DNA of 64,000 bases from UBA6022 sp049295575. Lineage in GTDB: Bacteria > Patescibacteriota > Saccharimonadia > Saccharimonadales > Saccharimonadaceae. The notes beneath the pieces are model-generated. The model was given only the letters and a program-made list of their open reading frames with translations, was not told where the DNA came from and made no database searches. Positions 17,255-26,590 of this stretch are shown here, piece after piece (the first letter of the stretch is position 1; each line of letters starts with the position of its first letter). The translations under genes and the position numbers were made by a program. The stretch lies in assembly GCA_049295575.1 (NCBI GenBank), contig JBAQQX010000001.1, positions 62,001 through 126,000 of the forward strand, given 5' to 3'.

Positions 17255-17302
17255 AATACCGCATCGTCTCGTCGTTTAATAGGAATTTAGAGCAGGTTTA
17301 CT

Positions 17303-19156
17303 CTACCTATTGGCGGTGCCGCTTGCCCAAATTGCGCCGTTTGCCGTGTAAGCCACAAGATTGCCATCATCTTGCATTACAAGCTTTGCGGCGCCACGTC
17401 CTGCGGTGTTGCTTGCCCAAATAGGATTACCAGTGTTTTTATAGATAACCATATTTCCATCAGTCTGCGATGCCAGTGTGTATCTATCGTTAGTGGAAAT
17501 GATAGACTGTCCTGTGTTTAATTTTTGATTCGTGAGAAGGCTATCGCTGGGTCGTTGTGTGACGTTGGCATTCAAAAGTGCTGTATTTGATTCTACCCAT
17601 CGTCCGTCTGTCCCATCTATAACCATGCCAAATAACTCTTGATATGTACCGACTACTTCGGGTGCAGTGATAGTAAAGTTGAACCATCCAGCCTCACCGT
17701 GCAACAGAGACCTATTTAGACTAGCGATACGGTTAGAGGAGGACCAAGAGCTATCCTGAAAGGCGCTTTGTCTGTCATTTGGGTTAGTTGTTGCAAGTTT
17801 TGTGGTGCCTGGTAGGGTTGTGCCTGTATTATTAATTATCCTCACTTTTCCGTAAAGTGTCGTACCTGTGTACGTAGATAGATCAGCGCTATTTAACTGT
17901 TTCGTTTGTGTAGGGTCGGCGTATAGTAAGAATTCTCGAGCAGGCTGCACACTAACTGGTATATAAAGGCCAGGGTCGTTAAGCCATGCTATACCCTCGG
18001 CTATTAGACTAAAGTATTCCTTGTGCGTGGCTTGCTTCTGGGGTGCTTTGAAGCTAGCTTCAAAGGTTGCAACCTCACCAGGTTTAACTTCTTGTTGCAG
18101 CATATATGCAACTCTATTGCTTGAGAGCCAGTCATCACTTTGGAATGGACTTGACCTATCTCTTGAGTTGGTTGTAGCAAGCTTCATTGAGGATCTCTGC
18201 CATGTTTGATTTCCTGTATTCTTTGCTTGAATTCTCATATACACCTTTTGGCCAGGCGCCAAGGCTACGTTATAAGCAAGTTTTACTGTGCGATCGGCAT
18301 CTGAATAGAGTTGTTGAGATACGGGTGACCATGTGTATATAGGCTGAGACACTGTACTGCCAAACCAACTAGTGAAGTAAAGATAGAAGTTACGATTACC
18401 ATAAGCTCCACAGTTTGCAGTACCCCAGCCAGCATCTAGTGCCGCTTGATTTGGCTGGTAGGGGGTGTAGTTATAGAGGGCTTGAGTAGAGCGGTTTTGG
18501 ATATTAACCGTACTGCCACCACAGCTTGAATTTGGATTGTACTGAATATAATTATTACCTAGAACATAAGGTGTATACCAATTGGGTGAGTTATCGAGGA
18601 TTGAACGGAACATCTTCGAAGCCCAGTCGATTTGGTTTTTGAGCCCGTAGTATTTAGAGTCACAGGCTGCGGTATCTGGGCAGCCGTAGCCTGTGGCACT
18701 TCGATATTGCAGGTTTAACGGCCACGTGTCGGTAATGAGGCCTTGCTCTTTTTGTAGTAACACGAGTAGGACTTGCGGGTTGATGGAGTAAGTTTGCGCG
18801 GCATTGTAAATCAACTGAGCGGCACTAACGCCATCTTGTTTATAGTCTCGAACACAAGGGAAGCTGGTTTGGTTGTACTTATATTTCCCCCACTCCCAGC
18901 GTTGGATGGAGCCACTTCCATTGTAGTCTGGCACGCCGCTGTTGTTCATCTCAGATTGCTGGCTACCGTTAGTATCGCAAGCAGTTACCTTACTGTTCAA
19001 AAATGACTGAATGGCATCTACGGACATCGTTGATTTGTTGGTGAAGACTGAGTCATCGATAATTCGTCCAGCGTTGAAACCGGATGCCGCGCTTGTTTGT
19101 GGGGTGAGTACAAGTGCTGCACAGGCAACTACGAATATAATAAGGAATTTTTTCAT
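17303..19156 (-). CDS. Secreted cell-wall protein with bulb-type lectin domain
   Basis: A 617-residue secreted protein: signal peptide about 1-23; residues about 25-270 a lysozyme-like/hydrolase-like region with YSINPQVLLVLLQKEQGLITD, paired Cys residues and NFYLYFTSWFGS; two related Ig-like repeats (about 275-405 and 408-535, each with KLATTN..DR...F....W.SSNR and a VKPGE/LHGEA element, like NBR1-type domains); and a C-terminal B-lectin domain from about 537 with ASQTDGNMVIYK and MQDDGNLVAYT (Q-x-D-x-N-x-V-x-Y mannose-binding motif). It probably binds glycans on its own or a host cell surface. It lies 2 nt downstream of a membrane-anchored gene. Confidence 0.8.
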   Translation of the reverse strand: MKKFLIIFVVACAALVLTPQTSAASGFNAGRIIDDSVFTNKSTMSVDAIQSFLNSKVTACDTNGSQQSEMNNSGVPDYNGSGSIQRWEWGKYKYNQTSFPCVRDYKQDGVSAAQLIYNAAQTYSINPQVLLVLLQKEQGLITDTWPLNLQYRSATGYGCPDTAACDSKYYGLKNQIDWASKMFRSILDNSPNWYTPYVLGNNYIQYNPNSSCGGSTVNIQNRSTQALYNYTPYQPNQAALDAGWGTANCGAYGNRNFYLYFTSWFGSTVSQPIYTWSPVSQQLYSDADRTVKLAYNVALAPGQKVYMRIQAKNTGNQTWQRSSMKLATTNSRDRSSPFQSDDWLSSNRVAYMLQQEVKPGEVATFEASFKAPQKQATHKEYFSLIAEGIAWLNDPGLYIPVSVQPAREFLLYADPTQTKQLNSADLSTYTGTTLYGKVRIINNTGTTLPGTTKLATTNPNDRQSAFQDSSWSSSNRIASLNRSLLHGEAGWFNFTITAPEVVGTYQELFGMVIDGTDGRWVESNTALLNANVTQRPSDSLLTNQKLNTGQSIISTNDRYTLASQTDGNMVIYKNTGNPIWASNTAGRGAAKLVMQDDGNLVAYTANGAIWASGTANR

Positions 19157-19158
19157 AA

Positions 19159-19728
19159 CTATTCTATTATTATTTCTTTGCTAGTTGATGCTGTAAGTTC
19201 GTCGTTATTGAAGTCGATCTTGATTGTCCAAGCGCCTGAGGATAGATTATCGAGGGGAATATCGAATCCTTTGCATGTTGAACTACTAGGGAGTGCCTGG
19301 ACGGCTGCTGTCGCGGTGTATGCCTTGGCCTGTGGGCCCGTCATAACAAGTGTGCACGCGCCACTACTGGCAACCGTTTGAATAAGAGTGCGAACACGTA
19401 GGTATGATTCGTCTTGGTTTGCAGCGGTAATCTCAGCGTGGACGGATTTCTTGTCACTATTTTCAATAGGCTGGGGTTCTTGAGCAGGATCGCTTCCTGT
19501 CTGGTTTTTATTTTCATCTGAATCAACGGTTTGCTGTTTAGTATCTGACCCATTCTTTAATTCATCTTCGGATGGTTTACTTAAATTAATAGAATCATCA
19601 ACATTGGACGCGAAAGGTCCAACTTTGTAATAGTGGGCCGCGACAGTACTTAATGCTCCTAGGATAAGAATAGCTACTAGTGAGATAAAGATGATTTTTT
19701 TGGTGTTATTCGATTGATTAATTTTCAT
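19159..19728 (-). CDS. Membrane-anchored extracellular protein, unknown
   Basis: A 189-residue protein with one N-terminal membrane helix (about residues 10-29, KIIFISLVAILILGALSTVAA), an acidic Asn/Lys/Asp-rich linker (about 55-95), and a small domain with two Cys (ASSGACTLVMTGPQ and SSSTCKGFDI) that ends in LSSGAWTIKIDFNNDELTAS. The last part resembles a beta-sandwich. It is cotranscribed with, and two bases upstream of, the lectin-bearing protein. No function is assigned. Confidence 0.75.
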   Translation of the reverse strand: MKINQSNNTKKIIFISLVAILILGALSTVAAHYYKVGPFASNVDDSINLSKPSEDELKNGSDTKQQTVDSDENKNQTGSDPAQEPQPIENSDKKSVHAEITAANQDESYLRVRTLIQTVASSGACTLVMTGPQAKAYTATAAVQALPSSSTCKGFDIPLDNLSSGAWTIKIDFNNDELTASTSKEIIIE

Positions 19729-19838
19729 AATGTATAGTATTTATTTTAAGTTTAGATACTTATATTTAACCATCGATACGGCTATTTAGTCAATCAAATG
19801 CTCATGTTTAAAGCACAACTAATTAAATTTAGCGGTGG

Positions 19839-21119
19839 TTAACCGGCGAAATATCCATTAACAAAAAGTATTAATAAATACGCCTGTAAAAGAACGCCGC
19901 CGTAACAGAATAGGTAAAATATACCGTTTAGTGCTTTATTTCGTATTGCAAGATGTAATATTGAAATATAAATTACCACACATGGAAGCAAGTATCGGCC
20001 TACGGATATAAAATTACTATTAATAGTAAAGAACACGATTGCGACTATACCAAATATTCCAAGTGGAATGCCTATGGATTTCCGCATTATAATAATAGCG
20101 TAAAAAGAAGTGGCTAATAGGAGAAATAGACCTACGATTGGTATGAAGAAGTTTACCGACTGACCTTCATCGAAGGGGATTCCACTGGTAAATACGCTGT
20201 ATAAGTGAGTAAGGCCAGAATGAAAAGTCTCAAATATATTAGGGTTAAATACCTGATATGGCCAATCATTAGTCAACTTATAGCCATTGGACATTGAAAA
20301 GAAGTCACCTCTAACAATATAAAGATATATTCCATATGCCATATAGCCTATAGGCGCAAGAAGAAAATACAGTAGATTTTTATTAAATACCGCTTTAATA
20401 TTCCAATTATATGATCGGATAAACTCAAGGCCGCAAAGTCCTATAATAAGTATGGCAGGAAGTCGTGTGGCTGTTAGTAGTCCGAGAAGTATGCCCATGT
20501 ATAACCACTTTCTTTGCAGGGCAAACATGTATGCACCAAAAGCAATACCGCAGAAAAGAGCTTCCGTATAGAAGAGGTGCATAAATATAGCAGCAGGGGA
20601 AGTGATGAAGAGTATAGGTAGCCACCAGTGGTAATTCGCAGGAAGGAAGTGTCCAGCAATCTTCTTTAAGCTATAGATTGCGAGAGCAAGTGATGTTGTA
20701 TTTATTAAAAGTCCAATTCTTAAAATATCCAGCTTTTCAAATGAAAATATATGAATTGTTTTGACTAATAGCGGAAATAAGGGGTAGAAAACTGAGGCAG
20801 CGCTCGTGGGGTCACTATAGGCTCCTTTAATGATGGCCTCATACCAGCCGGAATCCCAACCGTATGTGTGAGACAAGAGTGTGGTTGGCGGCGCAATGTT
20901 CCTTTGGAAAATATTATTCAATGAAGCATCGAATAAGCTGCCGATAAAAGTAAATAATATTTGCCAAGTTATTGCTATTGCTATAGCAATAGCAAGGTCT
21001 GTCTTTAAAATAGCCGCAGCAATCTTGATCAGCCCCTTGGTGTTATGTTTGTCGTGTGTTGTCTTTACATCTTGCATTATGACTACGAGAGATCCTCTTT
21101 TTATTCCAGCTACTACCAT
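19839..21119 (-). CDS. PIG-V-like mannosyltransferase (GT-C)
   Basis: A 426-residue integral membrane glycosyltransferase with about ten helices. The first loop carries YGWDSGWYEAIIKGAY, the W-D-x-x-W/Y-Y motif of GT-C PIG-V-type mannosyltransferases that use a polyprenyl-phosphate sugar, and ASVFYPLFPLLVK follows as in that family. The start at 21119 has a TAATAC about 9 nt upstream; the ATG at 21077 is an alternative. Polyprenyl-phosphate sugar could come from the GtrB-like enzyme at 5784. The helix near residues 40-55 is built of Ala-Ile repeats encoded by a 24-nt perfect palindrome. Confidence 0.82.
   Translation of the reverse strand: MVVAGIKRGSLVVIMQDVKTTHDKHNTKGLIKIAAAILKTDLAIAIAIAITWQILFTFIGSLFDASLNNIFQRNIAPPTTLLSHTYGWDSGWYEAIIKGAYSDPTSAASVFYPLFPLLVKTIHIFSFEKLDILRIGLLINTTSLALAIYSLKKIAGHFLPANYHWWLPILFITSPAAIFMHLFYTEALFCGIAFGAYMFALQRKWLYMGILLGLLTATRLPAILIIGLCGLEFIRSYNWNIKAVFNKNLLYFLLAPIGYMAYGIYLYIVRGDFFSMSNGYKLTNDWPYQVFNPNIFETFHSGLTHLYSVFTSGIPFDEGQSVNFFIPIVGLFLLLATSFYAIIIMRKSIGIPLGIFGIVAIVFFTINSNFISVGRYLLPCVVIYISILHLAIRNKALNGIFYLFCYGGVLLQAYLLILFVNGYFAG
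20972..20995. repeat. 24-nt perfect palindrome inside the PIG-V-like gene
   Basis: Two 12-nt arms (TTGCTATTGCTA / TAGCAATAGCAA) with no loop. It encodes alternating Ala-Ile in a membrane helix, so protein repetition may explain it. Confidence 0.8.
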
Positions 21120-21247
21120 TGATAGTACGTATTACCTATAAGATTGTATGATGATTCTTCTTGATTTACTATACTACCGCTGACATAGTTTAACTCAATA
21201 AACCACGCTTATAGGTGTATAGATTTCGCTATTGTATATAGAGCGTA

Positions 21248-21253
21248 TATAAT
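21248..21253 (+). promoter_or_regulatory. -10 element of manC (TATAAT)
   Basis: TATAAT overlapping the in-frame ATG at 21252; this favours the ATG at 21261, 7 nt downstream, as the start. Confidence 0.55.
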
Positions 21254-21260
21254 GATTAGC

Positions 21261-22322
21261 ATGATTACTGTAATTATAGCCGGTGGATCGGGTACCCGCC
21301 TCTGGCCACTATCAACTTCGAATTATCCAAAACAACTTCTAAAACTAACTGGTGAGCGCACTATGCTCCAGACTGCCTATGACCGTGCAGCTCGCCTTGG
21401 CGATACGATCTATGTCGTAACTGAGGCTAGTCACTCGGATCATGTCCGTGAACAGTTGCCTGAACTACCAGAAAGTGCCTTTCTGATTGAACCAGGGCGC
21501 CGTGGGACGGCACACTGTATTGTATTTGCACTTGATGTGATTGCTCGCAGCCATGATAAGGACGAGCCAGTCGCGTTTATTCATTCTGACCACTACGTTC
21601 GTGACACTGAAGGATTTGCTCGTTCATTTGCTGTAGCGGCTAAAACCTCTGTGGCGAATAACGAGATTACTCTTATTGGTATTGAGCCGACGTTCCCGGC
21701 TACTGGGTTTGGTTATATTGAACGTGATGGCGTTATTGATGCTGATAGCGGTGTCTATAACGTTGAGTCATTTAAAGAAAAGCCAGAGTTTGACGTTGCG
21801 CAGCGCTACGTAGAATCAGGCAATTATCTTTGGAACTGTGGCTACTTTGTTGGTTCGATTAATACGTTCCTAAATGAGATGCAGCGAAGTGCACCCGAGC
21901 TAGAGGCGAGTTATGAAAAACTTGCAGCGATTGAGACTCCTCAATCCAATGATTACAACGCCGCCTACCTGGCACTTGATAACCAGGTGATTGACATTGC
22001 ACTTATTGAAAAGGCTCAGAGCCTCGCTGTTGTGTCTGCAAGCTTCGACTGGATGGATGTTGGATCGTTTAAGGATCTCCATGATGCAGTTACTAAAGAC
22101 GAACAGGGTAATTACTTCCGCGGTGAAGGCATTAATCCGATTGATGTTGAGAATGTCTATATTCGTAATGAAGAAGCAAAGCCAATTGCAGTAATTGGAC
22201 TCGATAACATTGTAGTAGTGAATACTCCTGACGGTATCTTAATCTCGCGTAAAGACGTGAGCCATCGAACAGGCGAGGTTGCAAAGAAATTACAAGCTGA
22301 AGCAGAAGCGAAGAGCAATTAA
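21261..22322 (+). CDS. manC: Mannose-1-phosphate guanylyltransferase
   Basis: A 353-residue nucleotidyltransferase making GDP-mannose from GTP and mannose-1-phosphate. Motifs: MITVIIAGGSGTRLWPLSTSNYPKQLLKL (pyrophosphorylase signature), FIHSDHYV, IGIEPTFPATGFGYIE, FKEKP and the FDWMDVGSF end of the catalytic domain. The C-terminal beta-helix is short and the isomerase domain of type II PMI-GMP is absent, so it is monofunctional. The start at 21261 is preferred over the ATG at 21252, which lies in the -10 hexamer. Six bases before the phosphomannomutase gene. Confidence 0.93.
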   Translation: MITVIIAGGSGTRLWPLSTSNYPKQLLKLTGERTMLQTAYDRAARLGDTIYVVTEASHSDHVREQLPELPESAFLIEPGRRGTAHCIVFALDVIARSHDKDEPVAFIHSDHYVRDTEGFARSFAVAAKTSVANNEITLIGIEPTFPATGFGYIERDGVIDADSGVYNVESFKEKPEFDVAQRYVESGNYLWNCGYFVGSINTFLNEMQRSAPELEASYEKLAAIETPQSNDYNAAYLALDNQVIDIALIEKAQSLAVVSASFDWMDVGSFKDLHDAVTKDEQGNYFRGEGINPIDVENVYIRNEEAKPIAVIGLDNIVVVNTPDGILISRKDVSHRTGEVAKKLQAEAEAKSN

Positions 22323-22327
22323 TTAAT

Positions 22328-23884
22328 ATGGCGAGTCTTGTTGAGTCATTGAACTACACGCCAGTCGAACTAAGCTTTGGAACGAGTGGTCTACGTGGTC
22401 TCGTTGAAGATATGACGGATCTAGAGTGCTATATTAATACAGCTGGATTCCTGCGGTTCTTGCAGGAGCAGCAAGGACTAGAGACTGGATCGACTGTTTA
22501 TGTCGCTGGTGATCTTCGAGGTAGTACGCCGCGTATTATTCAAGCAGTTATTGCTGCGATTATAGACAAAGGGTTTGTATCAGATTTTTGCGGCTTCATC
22601 CCGACACCAGCAGTTGCTCACTTTGCTCGTCTTAACGACGCGGCAAGTATTATGGTGACTGGTAGTCACATCCCATCAGATCGTAATGGCATTAAGTTCT
22701 ATAAGCTCGGTGGCGAAATTCTTAAGGATGATGAGACGGCTATTAAGCAGGCCGTCGCGACAGAACGCCAGGCAGTCCTTGAATCCGATAGTGAGAGTTC
22801 TACCTTTAATAGCAGAGGCATGTTCGTTTCCGAGAATTCACTGCCGGTTGTAAATAATGAGGCTTCTCAGCTTTATCTCGAACGTTATGTATCGGTATTT
22901 AATAATAAGCCACTAGCCGGTAAGCAAGTTGTTGTCTACCAGCACTCTGCCGTTGGACGAGATATGCTTGTCGAGCTTCTTCATGGGCTAGGTGCGGATA
23001 TTGTGACAGTTGGTCGAAGTGATGTCTTCATCCCAATCGATACGGAAAACGTGACGCCTGACGACCAGACTTACTTTAAATCACTGTCCCGTGAGTATCC
23101 TGGGGTATTTGCAATTGTATCAACCGATGGCGATAGTGATCGACCATTTGTGATTGATGAAAATGGTATTTTCCACCGTGGTGACGAGCTTGGTGCGGTT
23201 GTGGCTAAATGGCTCGAGGCTGATTTTGCGGCTATACCAGTTAGTAGCAGTGATGCAGTCGACCAATATCTCGGTAGTAATGATATTGACCATCTCCATA
23301 CGCGCATCGGATCACCCTATGTGATTGTAGCTATGGATAAGGCAGTCGGAGAAGGCAAGACGAAAGCAGTTGGCTGGGAGGTAAACGGTGGCTTCTTGCT
23401 TGCGCAAGATTTTACTATTAATGGAACTGTCCTTTCTTCACTTCCTACCCGCGATGCATTTTTGCCGATCCTCATCGCACTTGTTAGCGCGGCCGAGCAA
23501 GAAAAGACCATCTCTGAACTCTTTAGCGCACTACCAGCTCGCTTTACTCAGGCTGGTCTGATTGATAACTTTCCCGTTGAAGTGTCGCGTGCAATTCTTG
23601 ATACTTTCGTTGAAGATAGCGAAGAAACTCGAACGAGATTAGGACAATATTTTGTCAGTAGTGATGGCTTTAGCGAGATTACAAAGACCGACTCCCTTGA
23701 TGGTATTAGGATTTTCTTTGCAAATGGTGACATCGCTCATCTTCGGCCTTCGGGTAACGCGCCTCAACTGCGTACCTATAGTGTCGCAGATTCTCAGGAA
23801 CGTGCCGATGAGATCGTTCGACTTGCTATTGAGGAGCCAAGCGGTATATTACGTCAACTAGGGGAACACGTAATTGTTAACTAG
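22328..23884 (+). CDS. Phosphomannomutase/phosphoglucomutase
   Basis: A 518-residue alpha-D-phosphohexomutase, interconverting hexose 6- and 1-phosphates. Motifs: FGTSGLRGLV at the start, the phosphoserine loop VTGSHIPSDRNGIKFY (catalytic Ser in T-G-S-H), the Mg-binding STDGDSDRPF, the sugar loop GWEVNGGF and the phosphate-binding RPSGNAPQLRTY. It is paired with manC, so mannose-6-P to mannose-1-P to GDP-mannose is the likely route. The normal T-A-S-H is T-G-S-H here, a variant seen in some members. A strong terminator follows. Confidence 0.9.
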   Translation: MASLVESLNYTPVELSFGTSGLRGLVEDMTDLECYINTAGFLRFLQEQQGLETGSTVYVAGDLRGSTPRIIQAVIAAIIDKGFVSDFCGFIPTPAVAHFARLNDAASIMVTGSHIPSDRNGIKFYKLGGEILKDDETAIKQAVATERQAVLESDSESSTFNSRGMFVSENSLPVVNNEASQLYLERYVSVFNNKPLAGKQVVVYQHSAVGRDMLVELLHGLGADIVTVGRSDVFIPIDTENVTPDDQTYFKSLSREYPGVFAIVSTDGDSDRPFVIDENGIFHRGDELGAVVAKWLEADFAAIPVSSSDAVDQYLGSNDIDHLHTRIGSPYVIVAMDKAVGEGKTKAVGWEVNGGFLLAQDFTINGTVLSSLPTRDAFLPILIALVSAAEQEKTISELFSALPARFTQAGLIDNFPVEVSRAILDTFVEDSEETRTRLGQYFVSSDGFSEITKTDSLDGIRIFFANGDIAHLRPSGNAPQLRTYSVADSQERADEIVRLAIEEPSGILRQLGEHVIVN

Positions 23885-23919
23885 TTAATTGAATAGCTAG
23901 AAGAGTAGTGAGTGTTTTG

Positions 23920-23956
23920 AATAATAAATGCGATATTTATCGCATTTATTATTTTG
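23920..23956 (+). terminator. Terminator after the GDP-mannose genes
   Basis: A 16-bp perfect stem (AATAATAAATGCGATA / TATCGCATTTATTATT) with a tiny loop, then TTT. Confidence 0.85.
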
Positions 23957-24090
23957 GTTCGTTAAATTCTGCCAGTTAGCCGGCTGGCAAGTCGTCTCTG
24001 CCTCTTTGTTAAAACATTTGGTCTCGGAAGTCGGTGAGGGTGGAAGGAGCGCTGCTTGAAAGAATATAACTTTAGTGTAATAATATTTGA

Positions 24091-24699
24091 ATGAAAATAC
24101 CGTCACTTCTAAATCGCCTGAAGTCTATCAAAAAGCACCTTAAAGGTACACGCTTAATTGTGGCCCTGGCACTCGTCACGGTGCTTTTAGTGAGCACTGT
24201 GTCTGTTGCGGCGTATACGATGAACCTGCAAAAGGAAAAACAGCATCCAGTAGCAGAAAAAGTGCAAAGCAAGCCTACAACCCCAGTACATAAGGTTGAG
24301 CTAAAGTCTTCTGCTGTGACGGAGGAGAAGCCTGCGGTTTCGGACAGCACGCAGCCTGCACCCGCTCATACAAACAAACCAGCGGCAAATCAAACGACGA
24401 AACCAAGACCACATACATCCGAAGATCCGGCATTTGTCACATGTACACAGAAATATAGTGAGCTGTATGTAAAGTATAATGCGGATAACGCAAGTATAAA
24501 TGCCGAAAAAAGCCTTGCCCTCGCCACAATAGACGAACTTTATAACTCAGGGTTTTATGCAGAGATATACCCAGGAGACACGGAACCCTACAATCACTGG
24601 CAGATAGACCGTGCGGAATTGGTGGCAGACTACAGTAATCAACTCACCGACCTATATAATACGTATGAAGCAAATTCTGCGGTATATCTAAACTGCTAG
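24091..24699 (+). CDS. Single-pass membrane protein, unknown
   Basis: A 202-residue protein: basic N-terminus, one helix (about 20-43), a Pro/Thr/Lys-rich linker (about 50-110), and a small outer domain with two Cys (VTCTQKY and the last residue) and NAEKSLALATIDELYNSGFY. I do not recognise the family. A TGTAAT lies 9 nt before the ATG. The charged helical end domain resembles that of the next gene (both have a Cys followed by spaced aromatic and Asn residues), but this is weak. Confidence 0.7.
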   Translation: MKIPSLLNRLKSIKKHLKGTRLIVALALVTVLLVSTVSVAAYTMNLQKEKQHPVAEKVQSKPTTPVHKVELKSSAVTEEKPAVSDSTQPAPAHTNKPAANQTTKPRPHTSEDPAFVTCTQKYSELYVKYNADNASINAEKSLALATIDELYNSGFYAEIYPGDTEPYNHWQIDRAELVADYSNQLTDLYNTYEANSAVYLNC

Positions 24700-24974
24700 T
24701 CAAAAAGAACAGTCGGTTACAACCAGACATGTCAAAATTTAAAAAGACCATTGTTATATACGAGAACAACTATCCTTTTTTGCGAATATACGTTGACAGG
24801 GTGCTGTAAAAGTAGAGAACGCTAATAATCGGTAGTTAATGTATTTCGAAATTTCTAAATAATCTTTTCTAGCTTCATCAACCATAATAGTATTGTAGAA
24901 TTATCTTTTTCAGTATAATTTAAGAATAGTTACTTAAATGTATGTAATAGCTCAGGCTAACAGAAAGTTCTAAG

Positions 24975-25739
24975 ATGAAAGAAATTAAAATCTGGAAAAT
25001 AATTACCCTTAATATTATTACTCTTGGTCTGTATTTACTTTTCTGGGTGGTGAATCGCCGTCAAGAGATGATAGACAACTACCACAGAAAGATTCCTCAT
25101 TGGTGGTGGTATGTAGGATCTGTTCTGCTGTCACTAGCTGTGGTGGGTGTATTGACGTGGTCAAGTCATTTTACTGAAACGTATAGTCAGGCGCGTGTCT
25201 TCACTGTGCTTTTGATCTGCCTGTTGCCTGTATTAGGGGGTGTTGCCGTGGTACACCTGTGGTGGGTATGGAAGTTTTCTCAAGCCTCTGCATTTGTAAC
25301 TGACGGCAGGATGTCTACCGGGTGGGCGTTTGTATTATATGTTCTTGGCGGTCAATTAGTCACTCCATTTCTACAGTACTATTTCAATCAAGCCGTAGAA
25401 CTCAAGGCTCTAAATAAAAAGCCTCATCACTCGCCATCGAAAAAGCTCCAAATATGGGCTAGCGCGGCTATTGCTCTCTTGCTGCTTGTCAGTACGGCGG
25501 TTACTGTCGCTATACCGGAACCTACGTATAGTGAGCCGAAGGAGCAAATAAAATATTACGACAAGGAATCTGAAAGGCTTTTGGATGATCATGCCAACTG
25601 TGTTCGGCAGCTTGAAGGAGACTACCCCAAAGTAACGGAATTGAACGAAGAGGCGTACAGCCAGGCTTATGATAATTGTGAGGTAATTCGACTAGAAGCT
25701 AGCAAGGCAGTACTTAAATATAACGAGTTAATACGCTAA
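24975..25739 (+). CDS. Multi-pass membrane protein (DUF4234-like)
   Basis: A 254-residue protein with about five membrane helices. The start KEIKIWKIITLNIITLGLYLLFWVVNRRQEM matches the DUF4234-type pattern (T-L-G-x-Y-x-x-x-W). The C-terminal 60 residues are hydrophilic, with two Cys (ANCVRQLEGDYP and DNCEVIRLEA), and would lie outside or inside the membrane depending on topology. Upstream, 24700-24974 is a 275-nt gap where I see only a possible TATAAT at about 24915. Function unknown. Confidence 0.7.
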   Translation: MKEIKIWKIITLNIITLGLYLLFWVVNRRQEMIDNYHRKIPHWWWYVGSVLLSLAVVGVLTWSSHFTETYSQARVFTVLLICLLPVLGGVAVVHLWWVWKFSQASAFVTDGRMSTGWAFVLYVLGGQLVTPFLQYYFNQAVELKALNKKPHHSPSKKLQIWASAAIALLLLVSTAVTVAIPEPTYSEPKEQIKYYDKESERLLDDHANCVRQLEGDYPKVTELNEEAYSQAYDNCEVIRLEASKAVLKYNELIR

Positions 25740-25766
25740 CTTGAAATTAAAAAAACATTTTCACGA

Positions 25767-26319
25767 TTGGGCAGTAAATGGGGTGAAATAATAGTAAATT
25801 TATTCCTGTTAATTCTTGTCGGTCCTCTTTTTATGTTTTTGATTGCTACTGCATGGCTCTGGGGGGGTGGTTGGGTTGATTTTAAACCTTCCTAAGCCAA
25901 AACAGATACCAGTAGTAATTCAAGATGATGAAACACCTCCGCATGAAATTGCAGAAATATACGTACAAAAGTTAAGGGAACTATTTCCCAATCTTACAAT
26001 AGAAGAAAATTCATCAAGTTCGGATATTAGAGTAATTAATAGCAATGCTGAGGTGTCTTTATGGCAAGATGATAATGCCATAGGGATATTGATGAACGAG
26101 GTTGATTCTGGCTTCTGGCATACAGGAGAAGAAGATAATATAGATATATTTTTTTGGTATGCCGTAGCTGCTCTTCGAAATGGTATTCAGTATAAAACAT
26201 CTAGATTTGGCAGAAAAGAAGGATGGGTCTACTCCTCCGAAATGGGCATATGGATGGGTGTTTCAACTAGTATCGACTTAGTAAGGTATAGCTACTGTAA
26301 GTATTCTCGAAAATTCTAA
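25767..26319 (+). pseudogene. Membrane-anchored protein interrupted by a frameshift at a G7 run
   Basis: Reading in frame from a TTG at 25767 gives a membrane helix (WGEIIVNLFLLILVGP, then LFMFLIATAWLWGG) that runs to a TAA near 25896. A second frame carries on from about 25870 to 26319 with a coherent hydrophilic domain (PPHEIAEIYVQKLRELFPNLTIEE ... DIFFWYAVAALRNGIQYKTS). Both frames meet at a run of seven G (25861-25867); losing or skipping one base would join helix and domain. It may be a sequencing error, a broken gene or a phase-variable tract. Family not recognised. Confidence 0.55.
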
Positions 26320-26337
26320 ATCATATTTATTTGAAGT

Positions 26338-26478
26338 ATGTCCACCAGTAAGAGTCATCGACATAATGACCATAGCTCGATGTGTTCATCTGATTGTTCT
26401 GACTCGCTGAACGAGTTCTGTATTGCCGAGGCTGCGCCGGGGGCGATGATCGTACTGCCTGGAGAGTATGATACATAG
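26338..26478 (+). CDS. Possible small protein (46 aa)
   Basis: An ATG-started frame of 46 residues (MSTSKSHRHNDHSSMCSSDC...) ending LPGEYDT. No ribosome site is clear and no family is known. Base composition from about 26400 is more G/C-rich than its surroundings, like the next gene, so it may be real or a remnant. Confidence 0.3.
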   Translation: MSTSKSHRHNDHSSMCSSDCSDSLNEFCIAEAAPGAMIVLPGEYDT

Positions 26479-26510
26479 GCTATTATTTAGGTAAGTTTAT
26501 GGGATATTTA

Positions 26511-26539
26511 TTGACGTATGTCAATCATTATTTTATTAT
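26511..26539 (+). promoter_or_regulatory. Sigma-70-type promoter of the Cys-rich protein gene
   Basis: TTGACG (26511-26516), exactly 17 nt, then TATTAT (26534-26539). Transcription would start near 26546, giving a leader of about 45 nt with a GCCC/GGGC hairpin and the perfect ribosome site AAGGAGGT. Confidence 0.6.
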
Positions 26540-26590
26540 AAAGAACAATGCCCAGACAGGGCAGGTCTCTCTTATTATAAGGAGGTCCGT

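Noticed and set aside
25843..26319. Taking 25843 (TTG) as the true start of a 158-residue protein
   Set aside because: The first 15 codons are the out-of-frame reading of a membrane helix; the two frames join better through the G7 run.
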